The position numbers and the translations under genes are program-made. A stretch of DNA of 12,361 nucleotides from Desulfovibrio sp. (GTDB lineage: Bacteria; Desulfobacterota; Desulfovibrionia; Desulfovibrionales; Desulfovibrionaceae): NCBI GenBank assembly GCA_014804915.1, contig JAAUYW010000116.1, positions 1-12,361 on the forward strand, in the 5' to 3' direction. The notes below the pieces were generated by a model. The model was not told the DNA's origin. It did no database searches and saw only the letters and a list, made by a program, of their open reading frames with translations. This document shows positions 1-7,501 of the stretch, in pieces (position 1 is the first letter of the stretch; each line of letters begins with the position of its first letter).

Positions 1-549
1 ATGGCCCACCCGGCTGAAAAGATAATCCACGATTCACGCGTTTACTGGAACACGCGTGACCTGGTCTATACCGCAGGCGGACTGCCCCAGATAAGCCGCA
101 GCGGCCATGCGTTCATGAAAGAAACATTGCGCAGGGAAAACGCACTTTACGGGGCGGAAATGAGCGGTCATCACTTTTATCGCGATTTTGCCTATTCTGA
201 TTCTGGCATATTGACAATGCTGCTCGTTCTTGCCTTGCTTCTCCGTTCTGGCCAGACCCTGGCCGAGCTCGTTGAAGCTGGAGAATCAGCCTATCCCTGC
301 AGCGGCGAAGTGAATTTTCGCGTTGACAATGCAGGACGCGTTCTGGATGCAGTGTGGGAAAAATACCGGCGCGAAGCCCTGGCAATGGATCGCCTGGATG
401 GGATCAATATCGAATACCCTGGCTGGAGATTCAATTTGCGGGCTTCAAATACAGAGCAATTGTTACGTCTGAATATTGAATCGCGCGGCGATGCCAAGCT
501 GATTAAAAAGAAGCTGGCCGAGCTTTCGCGGTTTATCGCAAACGCCTGA
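1..549 (+). CDS. manB: Phosphomannomutase, CpsG/ManB type (3' part; 5' end outside window)
   Basis: Converts mannose-6-phosphate to mannose-1-phosphate, the precursor of GDP-mannose for cell-surface glycans, in the cytoplasm. The 182 visible codons correspond to about the last 40% of the family (near 456 aa), so the ATG at position 1 is probably internal and the gene starts upstream. Seen: the sugar-binding loop of domain 3, GAEMSGHHFYRDFAYSDSG (residues 51-69), and the domain 4 phosphate-binding loop FNLRASNTEQLLRLNIESRG (144-163). The sequence lines up closely with what I remember of E. coli CpsG (IVHDPR...WNT...AGG...GHAF.KE...GGEMSAHHYFRDFAY), which favours the ManB/CpsG branch over AlgC-type enzymes. 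It stops with TGA at 547-549 and overlaps the converging gene at 533-865 by 17 bp. It probably feeds mannose to the neighbouring glycan locus. Sure of the family; the exact substrate (mannose or glucose phosphates) is less certain. Confidence 0.93.
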   Translation: MAHPAEKIIHDSRVYWNTRDLVYTAGGLPQISRSGHAFMKETLRRENALYGAEMSGHHFYRDFAYSDSGILTMLLVLALLLRSGQTLAELVEAGESAYPCSGEVNFRVDNAGRVLDAVWEKYRREALAMDRLDGINIEYPGWRFNLRASNTEQLLRLNIESRGDAKLIKKKLAELSRFIANA

Positions 550-865
550 GCCGCCGCAAGACGTTTCTGCAAAACTGCAGCGGCGCTCGCTGCCAGGCAG
601 GCAGCCATATTCGCTCAGGCGAAAAGTAAAGCGCTATCAAAATCAGAAAACGTCCGGGCAACGATTCGGCGCGGCGCTGATAGGCCGCAGCGCCTGCCGG
701 GTCCGGCTCGCGGTTCAAGAGCGCCGAATATGCCTCTTTTAAAAATTGCTCCCCTTTTATTGGCAAAATGGCGAGCACCTGACGGAAATTGACACGATAC
801 GGCATTTTTTCGCCTGCTTCGCGATATACCGCTGCCATAAATATATCAGGATCGAATTTTTTCAT
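533..865 (-). CDS. Small DUF4214-like protein at the end of the glycan operon
   Basis: A protein of 110 aa. Residues 41-84 (FLKEAYSALLNREPDPAGAA...GRFLILIALYFSPE) fit the DUF4214 pattern of a Y-x2-LLxRxPDxxG segment followed about 20 residues later by a helix ending in SPE. That family is known from glycosyltransferase-associated, S-layer and other surface proteins, and has no settled biochemical role. No signal peptide is apparent. The C-terminus is strongly basic (RNVLRRLRRLR). The ATG at 865 lies one base after the TAA of the upstream ATPase gene, so it is probably translated by coupling and is the last gene of the minus-strand operon. Its 3' 17 bp overlap the end of manB on the other strand. 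Its place beside the glycan exporter suggests a role in surface glycan assembly, but that is inference. The family call is by pattern only. Confidence 0.72.
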   Translation of the reverse strand: MKKFDPDIFMAAVYREAGEKMPYRVNFRQVLAILPIKGEQFLKEAYSALLNREPDPAGAAAYQRRAESLPGRFLILIALYFSPERIWLPAWQRAPLQFCRNVLRRLRRLR

Positions 866-866
866 T

Positions 867-2057
867 TTAATTCAGGCTCAAAGTGACGGAAAGCTTTGCT
901 ACTCCGCAAAAACTGTAGTCAGGGTCTTCCAGAACTTCAAACTCGGCCGCTGAATCCCACCAGTGAAAGCAGTTTTGCAAATGCGTATCGCCAGTATGGG
1001 CTGCAAGGTTTATGGAGTAGGCTCCTGGCCCTAAATTAAGAGCATCTATCCTGAAACAGCCAGCGCCGTTCGCATGAATATCTTTTACACTCTTTAGACG
1101 GTAGCCGTTTATGCCAAAGATATCCTGGCCAAAGCGGTCACGAATTGTAATGCCGAAAGTCACCTGCCTTGCAGGCCTGTGGCAGGCCCATTTAAAAGCC
1201 ACAGTCATGGGACTGCCGCTGTTGAACGCCCTTGCGGGCTTGCCATTCTCGCTCAGCAGCCTGACTGAGGTGAAGCTGATATCGCCATTGCCATAGCCGG
1301 TCGCTGTTGTAGCGCCGCTGGCTCCTTTTGCTGCGAGGAGTTCATAGAAGCCATTGGCAGCTTCTTCAGGATCACCAAGAAAGCGGATTTTACCCTGATC
1401 CAGAAGCATGGCCCGATCACATATGCGCTTGACAGCATTGAGATCATGCGAAACAAAAAGGATGCTGCCGCCAGATTTCCTGAACATTTCCAGGCGCTCA
1501 AAGCATTTTTGCTGAAAGCGCACATCGCCTACTGAAAGCGCCTCGTCTATGATGAAACACTGGGGATCGGCATGAACAGCTATGGCGAAACCCAGCCGCA
1601 TCATCATCCCTGAAGAATAAGTTTTTAGAGGCGCATCAATGAATTTATCCAGTTCCGCGAAATCGATAATGGCTTGCTCTCTTTCCGTAAGCTCCTTTTT
1701 TGTTAAATCAAGATAAACGCCATTGAGATAAATATTTTTTCTGCCCGAGAGCTGCTGGTTGAAGCCTGTGCCCAGCTCCAGCAGCCCAGCGATGCGGCCA
1801 TTTCTCGTTATTGTTCCCGCATCAGGCTCGAGAATGCCAGCGATGAGCTTGAGCAGGGTTGACTTGCCTGATCCGTTTTCGCCGATAATGCCCAAAGTTT
1901 CCCCTTTAGCGAGGAAAAATGAAATATTGTCCAATGCCGTAAAGACGCGGTGCTTCTTCGCCCTGCAAAGGATTTCCGCAATTCTGTCGCGCGAACGCTG
2001 AAAAAGCTTGAAAGTCTTGGCAAGGCCCTGAACCTGAAGCGCCGGTTTAGAGCACAT
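867..2057 (-). CDS. wzt: Wzt-like polysaccharide/O-antigen ABC transporter ATPase with C-terminal glycan-binding domain
   Basis: The ATPase subunit of an ABC exporter that moves lipid-linked polysaccharide across the inner membrane, partnered with the permease just upstream. It has 396 aa from the chosen ATG (MCSKPALQVQ). Seen: Walker A GENGSGKST (59-67), Wzt/TagH-type signature YSSGM (147-151), Walker B CFIIDEAL (167-174), and switch His204 in VSHD. Residues about 255-396 form a separate beta-rich extension (AFKWACHRPARQVTFGITI, then GQDIFGINGY) that fits the Wzt C-terminal carbohydrate-binding domain, known in this family to recognise the exported glycan. The frame stays open to 2171, but the extra 38 residues lie inside the permease gene and match no ATPase sequence. 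The chosen ATG overlaps the permease stop by 11 bp, a typical coupled arrangement. TagH-like teichoic acid ATPases are the alternative, but the C-terminal domain favours Wzt. Confidence 0.93.
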   Translation of the reverse strand: MCSKPALQVQGLAKTFKLFQRSRDRIAEILCRAKKHRVFTALDNISFFLAKGETLGIIGENGSGKSTLLKLIAGILEPDAGTITRNGRIAGLLELGTGFNQQLSGRKNIYLNGVYLDLTKKELTEREQAIIDFAELDKFIDAPLKTYSSGMMMRLGFAIAVHADPQCFIIDEALSVGDVRFQQKCFERLEMFRKSGGSILFVSHDLNAVKRICDRAMLLDQGKIRFLGDPEEAANGFYELLAAKGASGATTATGYGNGDISFTSVRLLSENGKPARAFNSGSPMTVAFKWACHRPARQVTFGITIRDRFGQDIFGINGYRLKSVKDIHANGAGCFRIDALNLGPGAYSINLAAHTGDTHLQNCFHWWDSAAEFEVLEDPDYSFCGVAKLSVTLSLN

Positions 2058-2820
2058 CAAGAATATCCTTGCGCCAGCCATGCATGGTCCAGCAACCAAG
2101 GACCAGGACACAATGCGCGACAACAAGCGCGTAAATGACCGCAAACAGGCCCGGGAGGGGAGTGGAAACAAAGCAGTGCTGAAAAATGGAGGTTATGTCT
2201 GTCATCGGGTTTATCCAGAGGAAGCCAGCCAGCCAGTCAGGCAGAATAGTGGGCAGATAGACTATGGGCGTGAACCAGAACGCCATTTGCAGGCATACGC
2301 CAGTTATTTCACTTGTATCGCGAATAAACACGGTTGCGCAGGCCAAAAAGGAGCCAAACCCAAAAGCGAGTATGAGCTGCGTATAAATTGCAAGCGCCAG
2401 TAAAGCCATTTTTGCGGGTGATGGCAGCCAGCCAGTAAAAAGATCAGCCAGTACCAGCAGGATGAGGCCAGCGCAGAAAGGCATAAGCTCGGTAGCGCAC
2501 ACAACTGCCGGGAAAAGTGGCAAATTCACTTTCACTTTCCGGATAATGCCGCTTTTATCAATCAGGCAGCGCGAGCAGCGGGCAACTGAAGTTGCAAAGA
2601 AGGTCCAGGAAAGCAGCCCGGAGGCAATATAAAAGCCGTATGAATAGATCTGGCCGTGCATTCCCAGGCGTCCGCCCATTAGTTTACCGAAAATAACCAT
2701 GTAAATGAACAATTGAATCAGTGGCCAGATAAATACCCAGAGGGTTCCCAGCAGGGAGCCTGCGAAACGTTCCTGCAAATCCTGATAGCACAGCGAGAGC
2801 AGTTTTGAAAGCCAAGTCAT
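2047..2820 (-). CDS. wzm: Wzm-like polysaccharide ABC transporter permease (ABC-2 family)
   Basis: Inner-membrane channel subunit of the polysaccharide exporter, 257 aa, the usual size for Wzm/KpsM-type permeases. Hydrophobic segments lie at about 23-46, 58-82, 108-130, 139-163, 173-192 and 224-244, giving six membrane spans. The N-terminal amphipathic stretch (LSLCYQDLQERFAGSLLG) followed by a W-x3-WPL-like segment (LWVFIWPLIQLF) is typical of the family, as are FIRDTSEI (165-172) in the fourth loop and a following aromatic/Pro segment FWFTPIVY. The ATG overlaps the TGA of the upstream glycosyltransferase by 4 bp (ATGA at 2817-2820), and the 3' end overlaps the ATPase start by 11 bp, so all three are likely translated together. 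The exported glycan is not shown by the sequence. O-antigen-like material is more likely than capsule, because the partner ATPase has a Wzt-type C-terminal domain. Confidence 0.92.
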   Translation of the reverse strand: MTWLSKLLSLCYQDLQERFAGSLLGTLWVFIWPLIQLFIYMVIFGKLMGGRLGMHGQIYSYGFYIASGLLSWTFFATSVARCSRCLIDKSGIIRKVKVNLPLFPAVVCATELMPFCAGLILLVLADLFTGWLPSPAKMALLALAIYTQLILAFGFGSFLACATVFIRDTSEITGVCLQMAFWFTPIVYLPTILPDWLAGFLWINPMTDITSIFQHCFVSTPLPGLFAVIYALVVAHCVLVLGCWTMHGWRKDILDVL

Positions 2821-3956
2821 GCCAGGCTCTTGAAAACATCCAGGTGTTTTTGGGCGGATCTGGTCCAGGAATATCGGGCCGCCAGCTCGGGAGCTTTTTG
2901 TTCCAGTTGATTACGTAGCTGCGTATTTTCAAGCAGTTCGCGCATTTTTAAAGCCATGTCATTGATATCATCAGCCCGGGCATGCAGTGCGGCGCCAGCT
3001 GAAAACTCCACAAGCGCCGAAGCCTGGGAAGTCAGGACTGCGCGTCCGCAGGCCATTGCCTCCAGCGCAGGCAAGCCAAAGCCCTCATACCATGAAGGAT
3101 AGGCGAACAGGGAGGCAGCCGAATAGAACGCAGGCAGATCCGAGCGCGGCACATATCCTAAAAGCCTCGTATAGGAAGCATTCAGGCGAATCAGCCTCAT
3201 TATCTCTTCATTATTCCAGCCTTGGGAGCCAATAAGCAAAAGAGGATACGCGCGTCTGAGCGCTTCGGGCAGCGCCGCGTGCGCATGGATCAGGTTTGCA
3301 AGATTCTTGCGTGGTTCAAGCGCGCCTACATACAGGATAAACTGTGGCGGCAAGCCATAACGTTTACGCAATTCCTGCTGGACGCTGACAGATCTGGGAT
3401 AAAAATGGGAGTGATCAACGCCATTGGGAATTGCGGTTATCCGGCCAGGATCAATTCCGAACATATTGATTCCTTCCTGGCGGATTGTTTCGGAAGGGGT
3501 AATGACATGATCCGCCTGCGCTACAGAACGCCAGAAAAATTTCTCCATGTAGCGCACCCGTTCGACAGGATGCCATTGCGGATAGCGGAAGCATGAAAAA
3601 TCATGCGCGGTGATGACTTTGCGTTCCGCATGCAATGTAGGCAAAAGCACAAAATTGGGCTCAAAATAACAATCCCAGGACTGCGGGAACAGGGCGTTTG
3701 CCAGAACATTGACGCCATGCAAGACCTTGATACAGATTTTGCGCCCGAAGCTTATTTTTTTTGCCAGGCCTTTAAGGCTGCCTAGCCAGGAGCCGTATTG
3801 CCCATCAGCAGGGCGGATAAGTTTTTTGCTGGGATAACCGTAAAAAAGCGTCAGCTCGATATTATCGGTCTGGCAGCCGCTGGCAATCTGGCGCGTATAA
3901 GTGCCGATGCCGCTTTCTTCGCCCAGTAAAGAGATGGTATTGATCAATAACCGCAT
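2817..3956 (-). CDS. GT4-family glycosyltransferase (mannosyltransferase-like)
   Basis: A GT-B fold transferase of 379 aa that would add a sugar from a nucleotide donor to a growing lipid-linked glycan at the cytoplasmic face. Seen: N-terminal GIGTY (16-20), the acceptor-side HDFSCFRYPQWHP (118-130), the interdomain VITPSETIRQ (151-160), IPNGVD (176-181), donor-side VGALEPRKN (210-218), and the GT4 E-x7-E motif in SWYEGFGLPALEAMACG (288-304; Glu291 and Glu299). The layout resembles bacterial mannosyltransferases of O-antigen clusters such as the MtfB/WbaD type, which fits the nearby phosphomannomutase, but donor sugar cannot be read from sequence. No membrane span or signal peptide. The ATG at 3956 follows the 801-aa gene after 9 bp, and the end overlaps the permease start by 4 bp. 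Sure of the family, unsure of the specificity. Confidence 0.92.
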   Translation of the reverse strand: MRLLINTISLLGEESGIGTYTRQIASGCQTDNIELTLFYGYPSKKLIRPADGQYGSWLGSLKGLAKKISFGRKICIKVLHGVNVLANALFPQSWDCYFEPNFVLLPTLHAERKVITAHDFSCFRYPQWHPVERVRYMEKFFWRSVAQADHVITPSETIRQEGINMFGIDPGRITAIPNGVDHSHFYPRSVSVQQELRKRYGLPPQFILYVGALEPRKNLANLIHAHAALPEALRRAYPLLLIGSQGWNNEEIMRLIRLNASYTRLLGYVPRSDLPAFYSAASLFAYPSWYEGFGLPALEAMACGRAVLTSQASALVEFSAGAALHARADDINDMALKMRELLENTQLRNQLEQKAPELAARYSWTRSAQKHLDVFKSLA

Positions 3957-3965
3957 GCCAGCTGT

Positions 3966-6371
3966 TCAGCCCCTGTCTTCTCCGGCGTTCTTCGCGGAAC
4001 ACGCCGGCTGCGTCAAAATCTCTTTTATCGCGGGCGCAAGGGGCGCAAGCGCCTTTTCCCAAAGATGAGCCTGGATAAACCTGGCGCGGATTTCCTCCAG
4101 ACTGTCTCTTTCGCGGGGCATCGCCAGAAGCCTTCTGATAACGGAGGGAAAAGACTCCAGCTCGCAGATCTGCACTGCGGGCTCAAGATTTGCAGGCAGG
4201 CCGCGCATTCCGAAAGGCGTTGAAATCAGGGGCAAGCCGAAGGCAATATATTCAAGAGATTTAAGATTTACGCCAGATCCGGAAGTAACCGGATTAATAG
4301 CCATGTCCGAAGCCTGCAGCAAAATATTTTTTGCTTTCTCGGAAATCTTGCCCAGCGCATGGACATTGACAGGAAGACTGCCTGTGTGAAATACGGGAGC
4401 CTCGCATACAGACCCTGCAATCAGAAACTGCGCTTCAGGCACCTGCCGGGCCATTTCCAGGATTGCAGCAGCCGCTTCAATATTGGGCCCATGATAACTG
4501 CCTACAAAAAGAATTAGCTTTGCCTGGGCGTAGGGCAAACGTTTGCGCAACGCAGTTTTGGACAGAGTCAGATCCGGCGCTTCGCAGCCATGAGGCAAGA
4601 GCTGAGGACTAACAGAAAGCTTGTAAAGCTCCTGCAACCTTGCGGCATCGGCCCCGGAACAGGCGCAAACCAGGCGAGCCTGCTTACATACTGCCTGCTC
4701 AACGGCTCTGGTGTCAGCCAGCTCTGCAGAGTCTCCAAACTGATGCGCCTTTATATCTATTTCAACATTATAAGCGTCATATATCAATGTGGCATTTGGC
4801 AGGCACATTTTTACTACAGGATAAAGCCAGGGATGGCCAAGAATTACTGCTTCAGCCTGGGCGCCTTCCTGTTTAATGAATGCCGCCAGCTGCTCATCCT
4901 GCCCAGCATGGCGCATCATTGCGATATCGCCCGCGCTTTCGCCTGTTGCCGCTTTTATTCTCTCTGCTTCCGCCCGAATTTCCCTGGACCAGGGTACGGA
5001 TATTTCATGAAAACGTGGGCCATGGGCAATAGTTTCAATATTTTGCTGACCATATCTGCCATAGCAGACAAGCCGGATCTCGAAATCGGATTCCAGCTGT
5101 TTGCAAAAATGATAAAGTCTGCGATTGCCGCCTTCGCCGCTCCTGTCAGCGCGAAAAGGCGCGACTGCCAAAAGCGCTGGAAACTGCTTACGCTGGCAAT
5201 GATTTGCATATTCAAGCAGTCCCAGGGCGGTTTGGCGCCAGTTTATATTGGCAACGCTGGCTCGCGCCCGCAGCCCCATTGTTTCGGCTGTATCCGGATT
5301 TTCCGCCAGCCTCAGCATCGCCCTGGCAATGGCCTGAGGCGCAGGATCGGTAATCAGCCCGGTTTTCTCATGCTCGACAAACTCACAGACTCCCCCTGAA
5401 TCTCTTGTAGTTATCACTGGCTTGCCGGATTTCATGGCTTCTATTGTAATCAGCCCGTAATCTTCTTCATAGGGAACAAAAGGCACAGCTATGGCAGAAG
5501 CATAAAGGGCAGACAGCTCCGCATCAGCCACATGGCCAAGAAAATGGATTCTGCTGTCAGCTTCAGCCAGCTTGCGCAATCTCTCCAGTTCGCTGCCCGT
5601 GCCGGCAATTTTCAGGGGAATATCGAGGGGAAAATGCGCCATCGCCTCAACCAGCAAATAAATCCTCTTTTCAGGGCTCATTCTGCTGGCAGTGAAAAAG
5701 TATTTTCCAGGCGCGCAATCAAACCCGCCGAGATCTGATGGCGGCGGTACAATCCTGATTTCAGCGTCTGCGGGAAAATAGTCAGCGCGCCGCGCCACAG
5801 TGCCAGAGATGGCAAGCCAGCCCCTGATGGCGCGAGAATTCAGGGCAATCCGATCCAGAAAGTGGACTACGAGCCTGGCAAGCGGCCCGGGGATATTGAA
5901 AAGCTGAAAGGGCAGCGTACGGTCATTGAGCGCGCGCCGCGTGAGTTCAAAAAGAGGCTCAAGCGCTCCCCGATCCGGATCTGGCGTAGCCAGCAGGCTC
6001 AAAAGCTCAGTCAAATGTCCGCCAGGATTCGGAACGTCCAGGGGTTGCCCAGATCTGGGGTATAAATCATAAACTCCGCGCAAGCGATGGAGCATATAGC
6101 AGAAATGCTGTGGATGCGAGACAATCCAGGCCGGATATTTGGAAGTAACAAGCATGTCGAAATGGTTCAGGTTTAATTTGCTGAACATCTCGTAGGAATT
6201 TACAAGTTCGGCAAAAGTGGATTCCGGAGTAGGCAATTTAATAAGCTCAACCAGGGCGCCGGAATTGGCAGCCAGGGCATTCCTCAGCCCCCACCAGAAT
6301 TTTTCTGCGCCGCCGCTTTGAAAGGGGACTGGCGATGGCGCAAGAATGGCAATTGATCCTGGAGTTAGCAT
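3966..6371 (-). CDS. Tandem two-module glycosyltransferase (GT4-like + GT4-like fusion)
   Basis: A protein of 801 aa, about twice the usual length, with two GT-B modules. Module 1 (about 6-390) has PFQSGGAEKFWW (16-27) as N-terminal nucleotide-sugar loop, FTASRMSPEKRI (226-237), and the E-x7-E motif in YEEDYGLITIEAMKSGKP (301-318; Glu303 and Glu311). Module 2 (about 398-795) opens with LLAVAPFRADRSGEGGNRRL and has YDAYNVE (531-537), LLPHGCE (591-597), LFVGSYHGPN (621-630) and a late GT4-type donor site SGSGVNLKSLEYIAFGLP (697-714; Lys704, Glu707). Both modules keep their motifs, so both may be active and add successive sugars. The start ATG overlaps the mnmA stop codon (TAATG), and the next gene begins 9 bp after its TGA. 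A frameshift fusion is unlikely, because one open frame runs through the junction. Donors and linkages are unknown. Confidence 0.9.
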   Translation of the reverse strand: MLTPGSIAILAPSPVPFQSGGAEKFWWGLRNALAANSGALVELIKLPTPESTFAELVNSYEMFSKLNLNHFDMLVTSKYPAWIVSHPQHFCYMLHRLRGVYDLYPRSGQPLDVPNPGGHLTELLSLLATPDPDRGALEPLFELTRRALNDRTLPFQLFNIPGPLARLVVHFLDRIALNSRAIRGWLAISGTVARRADYFPADAEIRIVPPPSDLGGFDCAPGKYFFTASRMSPEKRIYLLVEAMAHFPLDIPLKIAGTGSELERLRKLAEADSRIHFLGHVADAELSALYASAIAVPFVPYEEDYGLITIEAMKSGKPVITTRDSGGVCEFVEHEKTGLITDPAPQAIARAMLRLAENPDTAETMGLRARASVANINWRQTALGLLEYANHCQRKQFPALLAVAPFRADRSGEGGNRRLYHFCKQLESDFEIRLVCYGRYGQQNIETIAHGPRFHEISVPWSREIRAEAERIKAATGESAGDIAMMRHAGQDEQLAAFIKQEGAQAEAVILGHPWLYPVVKMCLPNATLIYDAYNVEIDIKAHQFGDSAELADTRAVEQAVCKQARLVCACSGADAARLQELYKLSVSPQLLPHGCEAPDLTLSKTALRKRLPYAQAKLILFVGSYHGPNIEAAAAILEMARQVPEAQFLIAGSVCEAPVFHTGSLPVNVHALGKISEKAKNILLQASDMAINPVTSGSGVNLKSLEYIAFGLPLISTPFGMRGLPANLEPAVQICELESFPSVIRRLLAMPRERDSLEEIRARFIQAHLWEKALAPLAPAIKEILTQPACSAKNAGEDRG

Positions 6372-7498
6372 TAGCGTTCGCGCTCCAGGCTGGAGAGCCC
6401 AGTTTGCGTATAAAAAGGGGAGTCCGGAATAAGCGCCATGTCAGAGGAATATAAAATTTTCCCGATAATGCCCCCAGCCAGGATATGGCCCGCCTGATCA
6501 TAAATGGCAGCTATTTGCCCTGGGGCGGTTGAAAAGCAGGGCATCTTTAGCCATATCTTAACTTTGCCGCCAGAAAAATCAATATTCGCCTCCAGAAGCG
6601 GCTGCCTGTAACGCAGCCGCGCAAAAAGCGGGACAGCCCAGTTTTCCGGATCAATGAAAAAATTCAGCTCTTCCAGCTCTACCCCCCATATTTCAAGCAT
6701 TCGCCTGGGCGAAACAACCAGGGCATTCGTTTGGACATCAAGCTCGCGCACATAAAGCGGCTCCCGCCAGGACAGCCCAAGCCCTCTTCTTTGCCCTGCA
6801 GTATAATTGCCCAGCCCATTGTGCCTGCCAATTTCCGGCAAATTTTCAAGAGGGACATCTCCATCTTTTTCTGTGCGCAATAAAACCGGGCCCGGGCGTC
6901 CCTGAAAACGGCATCCCCTTCTGGGATACCGTGCCAGGAAGCAGATATCCTGGCTTTCAGAGGGATGCAAAGGGGTAATGCCCCCCGCGGCCACTTTCTG
7001 CCTGGTTTGTGATTTTGTCTGCCCTTCTAGCGGAAACAGGACGGATTTGAGATTCTCCGCATTGACGAGCGCCAGAAAATAGGCCTGATCCTTTTCCGTA
7101 TCCAGGCATTGCCCAAGCATGGGAGTTTCGTAACGTGAATTATCAAGGGCGGCGTAATGGCCAGTCGCAAATTTGTCCGCGCCTTGCGCAAGCGCGAATT
7201 CAAGCAGATAGCCAAATTTTATTGCGCGATTGCAGAGCGCGCACGGATTGGGAGTGCGTCCTTTGGCGTATTCCTTTTCAAAATATTCAATTACCGCTTG
7301 CCGGAATTGGCTGCGCAGGTCTGCGACTACAAACTCTGCGCCAGCTTTTTGGCAGGTCTGGGACAGCTCTGGCGGAATTTCAGCATTGGCCAGAAAAAGA
7401 CCGTGAACTGCTAGCACATCATGGCCTGCCTGCCGGAGACTTAAAAGCGCGCCCAGGCTGTCCACGCCGCCGCTGACAGCAATGGCGATCTTTGCCAT
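6371..7498 (-). CDS. mnmA: tRNA-specific 2-thiouridylase MnmA
   Basis: Thiolates C2 of wobble uridine 34 in the tRNAs for Lys, Glu and Gln, using ATP to activate the base and a persulfide sulfur. It has 375 aa, the normal length. Seen: PP-loop SGGVDS (9-14), RTPNPCALCNRAIKFG (81-96) with the catalytic Cys at position 89, ATGHYA (111-116), KDQAYFL (136-142), the second persulfide Cys186 in ESQDICFL (181-188), and the hallmark IGRHNGLGNYTAGQRRGLGL (223-242), followed by a beta-barrel C-terminal part. The extra Cys86, giving a CxxC, occurs in other bacterial MnmA proteins as far as I recall. The ATG is 3 bp after the upstream ATPase stop, and its TAA shares a base with the ATG of the following glycosyltransferase gene. 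It is a housekeeping enzyme embedded in an otherwise transport and glycan operon. Confidence 0.96.
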   Translation of the reverse strand: MAKIAIAVSGGVDSLGALLSLRQAGHDVLAVHGLFLANAEIPPELSQTCQKAGAEFVVADLRSQFRQAVIEYFEKEYAKGRTPNPCALCNRAIKFGYLLEFALAQGADKFATGHYAALDNSRYETPMLGQCLDTEKDQAYFLALVNAENLKSVLFPLEGQTKSQTRQKVAAGGITPLHPSESQDICFLARYPRRGCRFQGRPGPVLLRTEKDGDVPLENLPEIGRHNGLGNYTAGQRRGLGLSWREPLYVRELDVQTNALVVSPRRMLEIWGVELEELNFFIDPENWAVPLFARLRYRQPLLEANIDFSGGKVKIWLKMPCFSTAPGQIAAIYDQAGHILAGGIIGKILYSSDMALIPDSPFYTQTGLSSLERER

Positions 7499-7501
7499 TG
7501 C

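Noticed and set aside
552..585. Stem-loop as an intrinsic terminator
   Set aside because: There is no T-run on either strand after the stem, so it does not meet the usual pattern.
2058..2171. 38-residue N-terminal extension of the Wzt ATPase
   Set aside because: The extension falls inside the permease coding region in another frame and has no ATPase homology. ATG 2057 with an 11-bp overlap gives the usual start.
2220..2440. Short CCAGCCAG-type repeats
   Set aside because: They are two brief, separated occurrences within permease coding sequence that encode unrelated parts of the protein, with no regular array.
4590..5399. Long open frame of 269 codons on the plus strand
   Set aside because: It lies fully inside the 801-aa glycosyltransferase gene on the opposite strand, shows no recognisable family motif and has an unconvincing composition. 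The glycosyltransferase motifs are clear.
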